Shown one piece after another: positions 1-9,106 of a stretch of 64,000 nucleotides of DNA (positions within the stretch are counted from its first letter, which is position 1; every line of letters begins with the position of its first letter). The position numbers and the translations under genes were made by a program. The stretch spans positions 705,857 to 769,856 of the forward strand of contig NZ_CH672427.1 in the NCBI RefSeq assembly GCF_000153205.1. The letters are read 5' to 3'. The notes under the pieces were generated by a model. It did no database searches. It was not told the origin of the DNA and worked only from the letters and a program-made list of their open reading frames with translations. Source of the stretch: Nitrococcus mobilis Nb-231. Lineage in GTDB: Bacteria > Pseudomonadota > Gammaproteobacteria > Nitrococcales > Nitrococcaceae.

Positions 1-268
1 ATAATGAGCAGGCCGAGTACACCATCACCGTTCGCCACGACATAATGGGCAGGGGGTAGGGGCGGCGGCTCATGCGCCGCATCATCGATTACTGCCGCCG
101 CCGCGGAACGCGACTGGTTTTCGGCGAGATGCTGCGGTAGAACACGATTATGCTGCACTTGTGCAAAACGCTTGGCTTCCGGCAGCATCCGATACCAGGA
201 GATCCGGGCACCGTTCGAGTAGAGTTGGAGCTAGGCTGAGGCGTTTTCAGATAAGGATTGCATTTAAA

Positions 269-1054
269 ATGACCACCGCATCGGAACAGGTGCTTGCCAT
301 CACCATCAGCGGGATCTTAACCGCCGATGACATCGAACAGTACCGAACCGCACTCAAGGAGAAGCTCGCGCGTCATGAACGCATCGGGCTCTGGGTGGAC
401 TTCTCCGAGCTGGCGGATGTCAGTGCCGAGGCGCTGTTTGCCGGCGTCAAAGCCGATCTCGAGCTGTTCGGACGCCTCGATCGATTCACCCGCTATGCAC
501 TCGTCTCCGACAAGCAATGGCCGCAGGCGCTCATCGACTTTCTGCAGCCGCTATTTCCGGCACGGCCGATGCAGCTGTTTCCGAGCGCGCAAAGAGCGAT
601 GGCACTGCAATGGGCGGCCGAGGCCACGAAGCCTCCGACAAGCGTGCCCCCGGCGGTGCGGTTTCTACCGACGACAGCTGACGATGTCCTTGCTTTCGAG
701 ATCAATGACGTGACTGCCGCTCCCGAGATGCCCGACGTCACCGCGAAGTTCAACTCCTTCCTGGTGAAACACGACCGCGTTCGCCTCCTCAACCGCATCC
801 GGCATTTCGCCGGTATCGATCCGAAAATTTTTATGCAAAGCGGTCTGGTGTCGATGAAGCTCGCCGCCTTGCAGAAAGTCGGGCGTTACGCCATCGGCGG
901 CGCGCTGACCTGGATGGCGGAGATCATCGAAACTATGAACCCGGCTTTCACCGATATCGACATGCGGGTGTGCCCGGCGGATCAGGAGGCCGCGGCCTGG
1001 CGCTGGATCGGTCCCCAACCGACGGGGACGAATAAGAGCCGTGGTGCGAGATGA
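269..1054 (+). CDS. SpoIIAA-like (STAS/Sec14-type) protein opening the V-ATPase operon
   Basis: The product is 261 aa and looks like two consecutive SpoIIAA-like domains, roughly residues 5-110 and 130-250. The first carries the family pattern of a beta strand (ITISGILTADDIEQY), an acidic/aromatic strand (IGLWVDFSEL) and an alternating helix. Such proteins are soluble and usually of unknown function. I chose the ATG at 269 because AAGGAT lies about 10 bases upstream and the N-terminal extension from 161 is arginine-rich and unlike the family. The stop overlaps the start of subunit B (ATGA at 1051-1054), so the two are translationally coupled. A partner or regulator of the ATPase is an inference; family call is moderate. 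Confidence 0.6.
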   Translation: MTTASEQVLAITISGILTADDIEQYRTALKEKLARHERIGLWVDFSELADVSAEALFAGVKADLELFGRLDRFTRYALVSDKQWPQALIDFLQPLFPARPMQLFPSAQRAMALQWAAEATKPPTSVPPAVRFLPTTADDVLAFEINDVTAAPEMPDVTAKFNSFLVKHDRVRLLNRIRHFAGIDPKIFMQSGLVSMKLAALQKVGRYAIGGALTWMAEIIETMNPAFTDIDMRVCPADQEAAAWRWIGPQPTGTNKSRGAR

Positions 1055-2451
1055 CCCAACTGCTCAGCCACTACCGCAATATCCTCAGCATCGTCGGCGG
1101 CATCGTGCGGGTGCGAGTGCCCCAGGGCCGTGCGGGACAGCCCACGCCGGCGCGTTTCCGCGATCTCGCGAGTCTGCGCAAGGCGAACGGCGAGACGATG
1201 CTCGCTCAGGTGATCCGCATCGACGGCGAGGTGGTCTCGCTGCAGGTCTTCGGCGGCACTGCGGGGCTCACCACTGAGGCCTCGATCCGCTTTCTCGGCC
1301 ATCCCATGCGGGTGACCTGTTCGCAGAACGTCCTCGGGCGGGCGTTTTCCAGCACCGGTGAGCCCATCGACCGCGGCCCCGCGCTCACCGAAGACCGCAA
1401 GGTGGCGATCGGCGGCCCGTCGGTGAATCCCATGCGCCGGGTGATGCCAACGCGCATGATCCGCACCGATGTGCCCATGATCGACGTGTTCAACTCGCTG
1501 GTGGAGAGCCAGAAAATCCCGATCTTCTCGGTCGCCGGCGAGCCCTACAATGCGCTGCTCGCGCGCATCGCCATCCACGCCGATGCCGATGTGGTGGTGT
1601 TCGGCGGCATGGGACTGATCTTTGACGACTATCACTACTTCCGCCAGCGTTTCCTGGACGCCGGCGTGTTCGCGCATACAGTGATGTTCGTCAATCTTGC
1701 CTCGGACTCGGTGGTCGAGCGCCTGCTGGTGCCGGACATGGCCCTGGCGGTGGCCGAACGCTTCGCCGTGGAGGAAGGCAAACGCGTGCTGGTGTTGCTC
1801 ACCGACATGACCGCCTTCGCCGACGCCATCAAGGAGGTGGGCATCAGCATGGAGCGAGTGCCCTCCAACCGCGGCCACATGGGCGATCTCTACTCCCAGC
1901 TCGCACGTCGCTACGAGAAGGCCTGCGATTTCCACGGCGCCGGTTCGGTCACGGTGTTGAGCGTCACCACCATGCCCGGCGACGATGTTACCCACCCGGT
2001 GCCGGACAACACCGGCTACATCACCGAGGGGCAGTTCTATCTGCGAGGCGGACGCATCGACCCCTTCGGCTCGCTGTCGCGGCTCAAGCAACACGTGGTC
2101 GGCAAGGCAACCCGGGAGGACCACGGCGCGCTCATGAATACCATGATCCGGCTCTACGCGGGAGCGCGGGATGCCGAGCAAAAGCGCGCCATGGCCTTTG
2201 AGCTCTCCGCCTTCGACGAGAAACTGCTGCGCTTCGGTGAGCTGTTCGAGGCGCGCTTTATGGATGTCGACGTCGCCATGTCGCTGGAGCAGGCGCTGGA
2301 TCTTGGCTGGCAGACGCTCGCCGAGTGCTTCCGGGCCGAGGAGCTGGTCATGAAACAGACTCTGATCGACAAGTATTTTCCGCAGCCGGATGGGCACAGC
2401 CGGGCACGGGGCAACGGCATCGCGGCTGTCGTCGAGCACGCAGCGCCGTAA
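1051..2451 (+). CDS. ntpB: V/A-type ATP synthase subunit B
   Basis: The 466-aa product is the non-catalytic regulatory subunit of the V1/A1 head and alternates with subunit A in the hexamer. Family hallmarks visible are the N-terminal beta-barrel (GGIVRVRVP), the central region (QKIPIFSVAGEPYNAL), the stretch VLLTDMTAFADAIKEV, the loop YSQLARRYEKA and the C-terminal LDLGWQ segment. As expected for B there is no Walker A P-loop. It starts on the ATG that overlaps the stop of the preceding gene and is followed 9 bases later by subunit D. Length matches the family (about 460 aa). Confidence 0.95.
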   Translation: MTQLLSHYRNILSIVGGIVRVRVPQGRAGQPTPARFRDLASLRKANGETMLAQVIRIDGEVVSLQVFGGTAGLTTEASIRFLGHPMRVTCSQNVLGRAFSSTGEPIDRGPALTEDRKVAIGGPSVNPMRRVMPTRMIRTDVPMIDVFNSLVESQKIPIFSVAGEPYNALLARIAIHADADVVVFGGMGLIFDDYHYFRQRFLDAGVFAHTVMFVNLASDSVVERLLVPDMALAVAERFAVEEGKRVLVLLTDMTAFADAIKEVGISMERVPSNRGHMGDLYSQLARRYEKACDFHGAGSVTVLSVTTMPGDDVTHPVPDNTGYITEGQFYLRGGRIDPFGSLSRLKQHVVGKATREDHGALMNTMIRLYAGARDAEQKRAMAFELSAFDEKLLRFGELFEARFMDVDVAMSLEQALDLGWQTLAECFRAEELVMKQTLIDKYFPQPDGHSRARGNGIAAVVEHAAP

Positions 2452-2460
2452 GGAGCCGCC

Positions 2461-3066
2461 GTGGCCCGATTGTCGCTCAACAAGACGGCACTGCATCGCG
2501 AGCAGGCGCAGCTCACGCGCTTTCAGCGTATCCTGCCGTCGCTCGATCTCAAGCGCCGTCAGCTCATCGCCGAACGCAGCCGCGAGCGCGCCGAGGTACG
2601 TGCCACCGAAGCGGCACTCGCCGCGCTCACCGCCCGAGTGCGTGAACACCTACCCATGGCCGGGGATGGCACCGTCGACCTCGAGGATCTTGTGCGGATT
2701 ACCGACGTGCGCCTGCGTGAGCACAACCTGCTCGGCGCGCATCTGCCCATTCTTGAAGGCGTCGAGCTCGAGCGCGCCGACTACCCCACGCTTACCACAC
2801 CGCATTGGCTAGAGCGCTATGCCGAAGAGCTGGCCGCGGCGCTGGAGCTCACCTTGCGCCTTGAGGTGCAGCGCGAGCGCCTGCGTCGCCTCGCCCGGGC
2901 GGTCACTCGGGTCACCCAGCGAGTCAATTTGTTCGACAAGGTGCTCATCCCGCGCACTCGGGAAAACATCCGCCGCATTCGCATCCACCTCGCCGACGGC
3001 GAGCGCTCGGCGGTGGTGCGCGCCAAGCTCGCCAAAGGCAAGCGCGCGCAGACGGAGATCCTATGA
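2461..3066 (+). CDS. ntpD: V/A-type ATP synthase subunit D
   Basis: This 201-aa protein is the central rotor shaft, the counterpart of F-type gamma. It is almost wholly alpha-helical. The family signature is visible near the start (LNKTALHREQAQLTRFQRIL then LKRRQLI) and near the end (RRLARAVTRVTQRVNLFDKVLIPRT). Translation starts at GTG 2461, after the purine-rich AAGGAGCC. The stop overlaps the start of subunit I by four bases (ATGA), implying coupling. Confidence 0.93.
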   Translation: MARLSLNKTALHREQAQLTRFQRILPSLDLKRRQLIAERSRERAEVRATEAALAALTARVREHLPMAGDGTVDLEDLVRITDVRLREHNLLGAHLPILEGVELERADYPTLTTPHWLERYAEELAAALELTLRLEVQRERLRRLARAVTRVTQRVNLFDKVLIPRTRENIRRIRIHLADGERSAVVRAKLAKGKRAQTEIL

Positions 3067-4844
3067 GCATCGTGGCGCTGCGCCGGGTCAGCCTCATTGG
3101 CAGCCGCGGCGACAAGGAGGCGGTACTGACCGCGCTGCAAACGCTCGGGGTCTTGCATCTCATCGCCCTGGGCGCCGGCGGCGAGCCGGATTCCGATACC
3201 CCGAGTCCCGGAGCGCCACACAAGGCGCTTCTATACCTGCTCGGCTGCCCGGTGAAACGCCATCAGGTACCCGACGATGCAGGTTTCGACCGCCAGACCA
3301 TCGTCCATCAGGCACTAGAGAACCAGCGCTTGAGTCGCGACGTGGAGGACAGCATCGAGTTCGTCCGGCGCCGCCTCGATGACCTCAAACCTTGGGGAGA
3401 CTTCGAGTTTCCCCCGCTCACCGAGCTCGCCGACCACCGGCTGTGGTTCTACGAGGTGCCGAACTACAAGCGCCGCCAGCTCGCCGCGGTGACCCTACCC
3501 TGGCAGGAGGTACATCGCGACAATCGCAACAGCTACATCGCCGTCATTGCCCGCGACGAGCCGCCGGCCGACGCCATGCCAGTACCGCGCACCCACACGG
3601 GCAGCGTGCCGCGCCCGGCGCTGCGCGCCGAGCTCCAGAGCCTCAACGTGCGCCTCGACGAACTCGCCGCCGAGCGCGAGGCGTTGACCCGCTGGATCCA
3701 TCGACTGCACCGCGATCTCGCCCGCGCCGAGGATGCCGCGAGCCTGGCGCAGGCGCAGCGTATCACCTGGGACGACGATGCCGTCTTCGCCGTCCAGGGC
3801 TGGGCACCGGCAACCGTGCTGCCGGACATTCGCGCGCTCGCCGAGCGCGAAGGCGCGGTCCTGCTCGACGAGCCGGTAACCCCCGAGGCCGAGCCGCCCA
3901 CACTGCTCGCCAACGACGAGCGCACCGCTGGCGGTGAGGAGGTGGTGCGCTTCTACCAGATGCCCGGCTATCGTAGCTGGGACCCGTCGCGGGTGATTTT
4001 CTTCTCTTTCGCCGTGTTCTTCGCCATGATTCTCGCCGATGCCGGCTATGCGCTCGGGCTCGCCGCGGTGCTGCTGCTCACCGCGCCGCGGCTCGCACGC
4101 AGCCGCAGCGGGCGGCGGCTGCGCAATATGGGCTTCGCCCTGGTCGCCTGCTCGCTTGCCTACGGTGTGGCAAGCGGGAGCTATTTCGGCTGGGCGCCGC
4201 CGCCGCAAAGCTGGCTGGGGCGACTGAAACTCTTCGATGTAAACGATTTCGGGCAGATGATGCAGCTCTCCGTGGCCGTAGGACTCGCCCATCTCATCAT
4301 CGCCAACGCCATCGTTGCCTGGCAGCACCGCCGACACAGCGCGGCGCTCGCGCCGCTCGGCTGGATCGTCGCCCTGATAGCAGCTACGCTGATCTATTTC
4401 GAGGTGCCCGGTGGCGGCTTGGCCCTCGCCCTCGGACTCGCGGCCGTGGCAGTGTTCAGCGACACCCGGCCGATCCGCCGGCCGCTGGATCTGCTGTGGC
4501 GCGCTGGAGGCGGTCTTTATGGTCTTACCCGCAGCACCAAGGCCTTCGGAGATGTGCTGAGCTACCTGCGGCTGTTCGCCCTAGGGCTTGCCACCGCCTC
4601 GCTTGCGGTGACCTTCAACCGGCTCGCCGTCGAAGCGGCGACCGCCGTGCCCGAGTTCGGGGTGCTGTTGTTCGTGCTGATCCTCGTTGCCGGCCACGCG
4701 CTCAACTTCGTGCTCGCCGTGGTCAGCGGCGTGGTCCACGGCCTACGACTCAACGTTATCGAGTTCTACAACTGGGGGATATCGGAGGAAGGCTATCCCT
4801 TCAAGCCCTTTGTGAAAACGGAGACCGGACAGTGGAGCAATTGA
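3063..4844 (+). CDS. ntpI: V/A-type ATP synthase subunit I (membrane stator)
   Basis: This 593-aa protein is the Vo stator subunit that forms the ion half-channels against the K ring. The first 300 residues are soluble and helical (peripheral-stalk binding). The remainder holds about seven or eight membrane segments, beginning near VIFFSFAVFFAMILADAGYA and including the segment FGDVLSYLRLFALGLATASL, which carries the conserved arginine (SYLRLF) facing the rotor carboxylate. At 593 aa it is a short bacterial form. The end overlaps the start of subunit K by 13 bases. Confidence 0.93.
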   Translation: MSIVALRRVSLIGSRGDKEAVLTALQTLGVLHLIALGAGGEPDSDTPSPGAPHKALLYLLGCPVKRHQVPDDAGFDRQTIVHQALENQRLSRDVEDSIEFVRRRLDDLKPWGDFEFPPLTELADHRLWFYEVPNYKRRQLAAVTLPWQEVHRDNRNSYIAVIARDEPPADAMPVPRTHTGSVPRPALRAELQSLNVRLDELAAEREALTRWIHRLHRDLARAEDAASLAQAQRITWDDDAVFAVQGWAPATVLPDIRALAEREGAVLLDEPVTPEAEPPTLLANDERTAGGEEVVRFYQMPGYRSWDPSRVIFFSFAVFFAMILADAGYALGLAAVLLLTAPRLARSRSGRRLRNMGFALVACSLAYGVASGSYFGWAPPPQSWLGRLKLFDVNDFGQMMQLSVAVGLAHLIIANAIVAWQHRRHSAALAPLGWIVALIAATLIYFEVPGGGLALALGLAAVAVFSDTRPIRRPLDLLWRAGGGLYGLTRSTKAFGDVLSYLRLFALGLATASLAVTFNRLAVEAATAVPEFGVLLFVLILVAGHALNFVLAVVSGVVHGLRLNVIEFYNWGISEEGYPFKPFVKTETGQWSN

Positions 4845-5281
4845 TCGTCGCCCTCGGCTGGGCAGGCTTGTACGGGCCGATGGCACTCGGTGCCATCGGC
4901 AGTGTCATCGGCTGTGCCATCGCCGGCCAGGCGGCCATCGGCGCCCTGCTCGAAACCGAATCCGGGCACGGACGCTTTATCGGGCTCACGGCGATGCCCT
5001 CCTCGCAGAGCGTCTACGGCATCGTCGTGATGTTCTCGCTGCAGCGCCCGGTCACCGACGATACCGCACCGGGGCTGTTCGCCGTCGGTATTCTCGCCGG
5101 CGTGGCGCTGCTACTGAGTGCGGTGTATCAGGGCAGCTGCTGCGCCTCGGCGATCAACAGCGCGAAGAGCAAGCCGGAGATATTTGGGCTGTCCATTGCG
5201 CCGGCGGCCATCGTCGAGGGCTTCGGCGTGTTCGCCTTCATTTTCGCCCTGGTCATCGGCGGCGACATCCCCCAGCAGTGA
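4832..5281 (+). CDS. ntpK: V/A-type ATP synthase subunit K (proteolipid rotor), Na+-type site
   Basis: This 149-aa protein has four membrane helices and is a duplicated 16-kDa proteolipid. The ion-carrying glutamate is in the fourth helix (AAIVEGFGVFAF). The second helix begins PSSQSVYG and the third contains VYQGSCCAS. Aligned by eye to Enterococcus hirae NtpK these keep the Na+ ligands (T/S64, Q65, Q110, E139), so a sodium-translocating ring is likely; this is my inference. I start at GTG 4832, which overlaps the end of subunit I; the open frame further upstream is only a shadow of subunit I. Confidence 0.9.
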   Translation: MEQLIVALGWAGLYGPMALGAIGSVIGCAIAGQAAIGALLETESGHGRFIGLTAMPSSQSVYGIVVMFSLQRPVTDDTAPGLFAVGILAGVALLLSAVYQGSCCASAINSAKSKPEIFGLSIAPAAIVEGFGVFAFIFALVIGGDIPQQ

Positions 5282-5302
5282 GTGTGCCGTGGAGGTAGCG
5301 CG

Positions 5303-5995
5303 ATGAGCGAGCAACAGGCAACCGGCAAAGCTGTGTCCTCCGGCGTCGAAACGTTGATCGAACGCCTGCGCGACGAGGGCGTCGAGCAGGGCCGGGAGCA
5401 GGCGCGGCGCATCGTCGCCGATGCCGAAAGCCGCGCGGGCTGGATGATCGAGCAGGCCGAACGCAACGCCGAGGCCATCCGCCGCCGGGCCCTCGAAGAG
5501 GCCGAGCGGCTGCAGCGCGCGGCGCGGGAGGCGCTGCGCGTCGCCGCCCGAGACACCGTGCTGGAGATGCAGGCGACGCTCACCCATCGCTTTCGCGGGC
5601 ATCTGCGCTGGCTGGTAGCGGAAACGCTTTCCCAGGAAGAGCTGCTGCAGCGCCTCATCCTCGAGCTTGCCGCGCGCACGCGCCGGGATACGCCGCTCGC
5701 CGCCGAGAGCGACGTGGAGATCGTACTGCCGCGGGATGTGCTCGGCCTCGAGGATCTGCACCGCCGCCCCGAAGAGCTGCGGGAGGGGACGCTGTCGCAT
5801 TTCGTCGTCGCCCAGGCCCGGGAGCTGCTGCGCGAGGGGGTGCGTTTTTCGGTGGGCGAGCACGGCAGCGGCCTGCGAGTGCGCCTCCACGATCACGACA
5901 TGGAGATCGACATCACCGAGTCGGCAGTGGCCGAACTGCTACTCGAACACCTGCAGCCGCGCTTTCGGGCCATGCTCGAAGGCATCGTGAAATAG
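5303..5995 (+). CDS. ntpE: V/A-type ATP synthase subunit E
   Basis: This 230-aa protein is a peripheral-stalk subunit linking the head to subunit I. The first 120 residues form a long charged helix rich in Glu, Arg and Ala (EQGREQARRIVADAESRAGW), typical of the stalk coiled coil. The C-terminal half is an alpha/beta head-binding domain. ATG 5303 follows GGAGG at 5291; an upstream in-frame start at 5282 is less likely because it would precede that ribosome site. It sits between K and the DUF2764-type gene. Confidence 0.85.
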   Translation: MSEQQATGKAVSSGVETLIERLRDEGVEQGREQARRIVADAESRAGWMIEQAERNAEAIRRRALEEAERLQRAAREALRVAARDTVLEMQATLTHRFRGHLRWLVAETLSQEELLQRLILELAARTRRDTPLAAESDVEIVLPRDVLGLEDLHRRPEELREGTLSHFVVAQARELLREGVRFSVGEHGSGLRVRLHDHDMEIDITESAVAELLLEHLQPRFRAMLEGIVK

Positions 5996-5997
5996 CC

Positions 5998-6681
5998 ATG
6001 GCTGCCCGCCACCAGTATGTCGCCCTGCGTACCAGCCTGCCGGCGCTGCCGGCCACGCCCTTTGGCCGCGAGGCGTTGCCGATCTCGGCGATCCGCCTGG
6101 AGCGCCGCCTCGGCGATCTGCACCCGGCCCATCGCGAGGCGCTGACGGCGCTGGAGAGGCTGCTCGACTGGCGCCATCTGGGCAAGGCGCTGCCTACGGA
6201 TACCTATCTCCGGCGGTTCCGTGCGGCCGAGCCGCAGCTCGCCGCGCATGGTGTCCTCGATCTCGTTGCGGTGCCGCTGGAGATGCACACCGTGGTCGCG
6301 GCGCTGCGCCGGCACGCGCGCGGCGAGCCCGCCCCGGCAGCGGGGGCACGCTGGGGCTTCGGGCCACGGCTTGCGCACATGCGCGCCCACTGGGACGAGC
6401 CGCTGCTCGGCGTAGGCGCCGTCTTCCCCTGGCTCGCGGAGGCCCGCAACCATCTGCAGGAGCACCGGCCCCGGGAGCTTGAGCGGCTGCTGCTCGGCGA
6501 GCGTTGGCGCATGCTCGCACGGACACGGCGCTACGGGCACTTCGACTTTCGCGAGGTGGCGCGCTACGTGCTGCAGTGGCGACTCGTCGCCGCCTGGCGG
6601 CGCTACAACGCCGAGGCCGCCGGACGGCGCCTGCAGGCCGGCATCGAGCAGGGTCTCGGCCACTACCGTAGGCTTTTCTGA
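5998..6681 (+). CDS. DUF2764-type V-ATPase-associated protein (probable subunit C-like)
   Basis: The 227-aa product starts with the pattern YVALRTSLPALP and is mostly helical with many Arg, Leu and His residues. I assign it to the DUF2764 type from its size, its N-terminus and its place between E and A. In Chlamydia-type V-ATPase operons a protein of this family occupies the same slot. Because no subunit C or F gene is present here, it may replace the C-type socket subunit; that is inference. The stop codon lies inside the left arm of a long inverted repeat. Confidence 0.6.
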   Translation: MAARHQYVALRTSLPALPATPFGREALPISAIRLERRLGDLHPAHREALTALERLLDWRHLGKALPTDTYLRRFRAAEPQLAAHGVLDLVAVPLEMHTVVAALRRHARGEPAPAAGARWGFGPRLAHMRAHWDEPLLGVGAVFPWLAEARNHLQEHRPRELERLLLGERWRMLARTRRYGHFDFREVARYVLQWRLVAAWRRYNAEAAGRRLQAGIEQGLGHYRRLF

Positions 6682-6782
6682 TGAGGAGCGAGGCCCAGCC
6701 GCATGGAGGACGGAGAGGCACCAGCGGCTTAAAGCACCTCGGTGCCTAGAGCTCGATACGGCTGGGCTTCGTTCCTCATCAG
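6678..6782. repeat. 24-bp inverted repeat with an inner hairpin, between the DUF2764 gene and ntpA
   Basis: The left arm (6678-6701, CTGATGAGGAGCGAGG...) and right arm (6759-6782) are reverse complements at about 22 of 24 positions, 57 bases apart. The loop holds a second pair, AGGCACC (6716-6722) with GGTGCCT (6741-6747). The left arm contains the stop of the upstream gene, and the right arm ends about 30 bases before the ntpA start. It could be an mRNA structure tuning ntpA, or a small palindromic mobile element. No poly-T tract follows, so a simple terminator is unlikely. Confidence 0.7.
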
Positions 6783-6812
6783 ATCGTGTTTTTACTTCAT
6801 TCTGGGGAGCTG

Positions 6813-8672
6813 ATGAATATGGATTCCGCCGCCCGCGACTGCAGTGTGGCCAGCGTGCAGGACGACATCGTCGTCATCGAGGCCACCGAGCGTTCGCCGG
6901 GGCTGATGAAAAACGAAGTCGTCTATATCGAGCCTACTGGCGCCGCTGCCGGGCGCGCGGTGCGGTTGAAAGGCGAGGTGCTGCGCGTGCGTGGCCGCCG
7001 CGCCGATGTCCAGGTGTTCGAGGACACCGGCGGTATCGCCATCGGTGATTCTGTAGAGCAGACCGGCGAGATGCTCTCGGTGACCCTTGGTCCGGGCCTG
7101 CTGGGCGGGATCTACGACGGCCTGCAGAACCCGCTGGAGGCGCTCGCCGCGGAGTCGGGGTTCTTTCTGCCCCGGGGTCGACATCTGGCGGCACTGGAGG
7201 CCACCACTCAGTGGTCGTTCGCATCGGCGGTGCGCATGGGCGAGCGGGTGCGGGCCGGCGATACCTTGGGCACTGTGCAGGAGGGGCGTTTCACCCACAG
7301 CATCATGGTGCCCTTCGATGCCCGGGGTGAGCATGAGGTCAACTGGATTCATGAAGGCAGCTTCGGCATCGATGTGCCGGTCGCCCGGCTGCTCGATGCC
7401 GAGGGCGGCGAACGCTCGCTCACCCTGGCGCAGCGGTGGCCGGTGCGCACGCCGCTGCCCCGGTGGCTGCTCGAGAGCCACACCAGTGAGCGGCTCTACC
7501 CCCAGCGTCCTATGGCGACCACCATTCGGGTGGTCGATACGTTCTTTCCCATCGCCATCGGCGGTACCGCCTGCATCCCCGGCCCTTTCGGCGCCGGCAA
7601 GACCGTGCTGCAGAACCTCATCGCACGTTACTCCACGGTGGATATCGTGATCATCGTCGCCTGCGGCGAGCGCGCCGGCGAAGTGGTGGAGACCATCACC
7701 GAGTTCCCGCAGCTCACCGACCCCACCACCGGTGGCTCGCTGATGGACCGAACCGTGATCATCTGCAATACCTCGTCGATGCCGGTGGCTGCCCGCGAGG
7801 CCTCCATCTACACCGGCATCACCATCGGCGAGTACTACCGCCAGATGGGCCTCGACGTGCTGCTGATCGCCGATTCTACCTCGCGCTGGGCACAGGCCAT
7901 GCGCGAGACCTCCGGGCGCATGGAGGAGATCCCCGGCGAGGAAGCCTACCCGGCGTATCTCGACTCGGCGATCCGCAGCGTCTACGAGCGCGCCGGGGTG
8001 ATCCGCAACAACGCCGGCGACAGCGGCAGTCTCACGATGATCGGCACCGTCTCGCCCTCCGGTGGCAACTTTGAGGAGCCGGTCACCCAGGCGACGCTCG
8101 CCACAGTCAAGGCGTTTCTAGGGCTGTCCGCCGAGCGCGCCTACAAGCGCTTCTATCCGGCGGTGGACCCGCTGCTCTCCTGGTCGCGCTACCGCGGCGA
8201 GCTCGCCGAATACATCGCCGCCCAGCTTGGCGAGAAATGGCCGGCGCGCATCGACGAGCTGCTGCAGTTGCTCCACGACGGCGAGGACGTCAATCAAATG
8301 ATGCAGGTCACCGGCGACGAAGGGATCACCACGGCGGACTACATCACCTACCACAAAGCGTCGTTCCTCGATCTCGTCTACCTGCAGCAGGACGCCTTCG
8401 ACGCGGTGGATGCCAGCAGCTCGCCGCAGCGCCAGCGCCGCAGCCTGGCGCTGGTCTACCGCCTGGTCGCCGCGAGTTACGAGTTCGAGGACAAGGAGGC
8501 GGTGCGCGAGTATTTCACCCGGCTCGCCACGGCGATGAAAAATCTCAACTATGCAGCCCTCGACTCGAGCGAATACCGGCGCTACGCAGGGGAGATCGAG
8601 GCTTTGGCGCGGGCTGCGGGAGTCAAGCTCGATGCCGACATCTGTCACGCGGAGTCGAGGACCTCGGCCTGA
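6813..8672 (+). CDS. ntpA: V/A-type ATP synthase catalytic subunit A
   Basis: This 619-aa protein is the nucleotide-hydrolysing subunit of the head. The Walker A loop is GPFGAGKTV (about residue 255 on). The catalytic-site region is ERAGEVVE, followed by Walker B ([19 protein letters not shown]) and the [17 protein letters not shown] segment. The non-homologous insert typical of A-type subunits lies at about residues 115-190. I start at ATG 6813, preceded by GGGGAG; the earlier frame start at 6786 lacks a ribosome site. It is the last gene of the operon, although A normally precedes B. Confidence 0.95.
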   Translation: MNMDSAARDCSVASVQDDIVVIEATERSPGLMKNEVVYIEPTGAAAGRAVRLKGEVLRVRGRRADVQVFEDTGGIAIGDSVEQTGEMLSVTLGPGLLGGIYDGLQNPLEALAAESGFFLPRGRHLAALEATTQWSFASAVRMGERVRAGDTLGTVQEGRFTHSIMVPFDARGEHEVNWIHEGSFGIDVPVARLLDAEGGERSLTLAQRWPVRTPLPRWLLESHTSERLYPQRPMATTIRVVDTFFPIAIGGTACIPGPFGAGKTVLQNLIARYSTVDIVIIVACGERAGEVVETITEFPQLTDPTTGGSLMDRTVIICNTSSMPVAAREASIYTGITIGEYYRQMGLDVLLIADSTSRWAQAMRETSGRMEEIPGEEAYPAYLDSAIRSVYERAGVIRNNAGDSGSLTMIGTVSPSGGNFEEPVTQATLATVKAFLGLSAERAYKRFYPAVDPLLSWSRYRGELAEYIAAQLGEKWPARIDELLQLLHDGEDVNQMMQVTGDEGITTADYITYHKASFLDLVYLQQDAFDAVDASSSPQRQRRSLALVYRLVAASYEFEDKEAVREYFTRLATAMKNLNYAALDSSEYRRYAGEIEALARAAGVKLDADICHAESRTSA

Positions 8673-9069
8673 AAGAGGAGTGTTGTCTCGGCCTTCAGGG
8701 AGGTAGTGATCAAATAGGCGCGATCCGCCTTTTCAAGGCAACGTTCGGCCTTGCCTCGGCTGCCCGAATCGCCAATCCGCAGCTCGGCGTTGATCTCGAA
8801 ATGCGTGAACCACGGGATGCGACCCACCCGTTCGAGCATGCCCTCGACAGCGCAGCTCACGCTCTCCCACTCCAGCCTGGATGCTTGTTATACGCTACGG
8901 AAAATGAGAACGAAGCAGTCCGCAACGACGGCGACCAGTAACCGGGCGCACCACCGTACTGGGGCGGTGGCATCGTATCCAGGGACGGCAATTCCGCCGA
9001 CGAGGCCCTGATCGGGCCCTCGGTGGCGCCCGCAGCGGAGGCCCGGTATTGATGAGGGAATTCCTGCAT
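8645..9069 (-). pseudogene. Decayed OsmC-family gene
   Basis: Read on the minus strand, the pieces match an OsmC/Ohr-fold protein. The N-terminus is MQEFPHQYRASAAGATEGPI and continues to APGYWSP. The middle is VVADCFVLIFRSV with the family cysteine. The C-terminus is FTHFEINAEL...KAERCLEKA...ITTSLKAE. A small deletion after the WSP codons shifts frame, and an in-frame TAA replaces a sense codon just before ASRLEWES, so no full protein can be made. OsmC proteins reduce organic peroxides. The 3' end overlaps the last 28 bases of ntpA, tail to tail. Confidence 0.75.
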
Positions 9070-9106
9070 AGCCCATTTCTCCTGTGAAGGCATCATTGAC
9101 TCGGGC

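Noticed and set aside
1-268. Gene or IS fragment at the left edge
   Set aside because: ATAATGRGCAGG occurs twice (near 1 and 42), but I cannot identify any family in the short frames here.
982-2649. A 555-codon minus-strand frame
   Set aside because: It lies antisense to subunit B, which is an unmistakable family member, and its translation is His/Glu/Arg-rich with no family pattern.
6813-8672. F-type ATP synthase alpha/beta subunit
   Set aside because: The long non-homologous insert and the D, I, K and E neighbours identify the V/A type.
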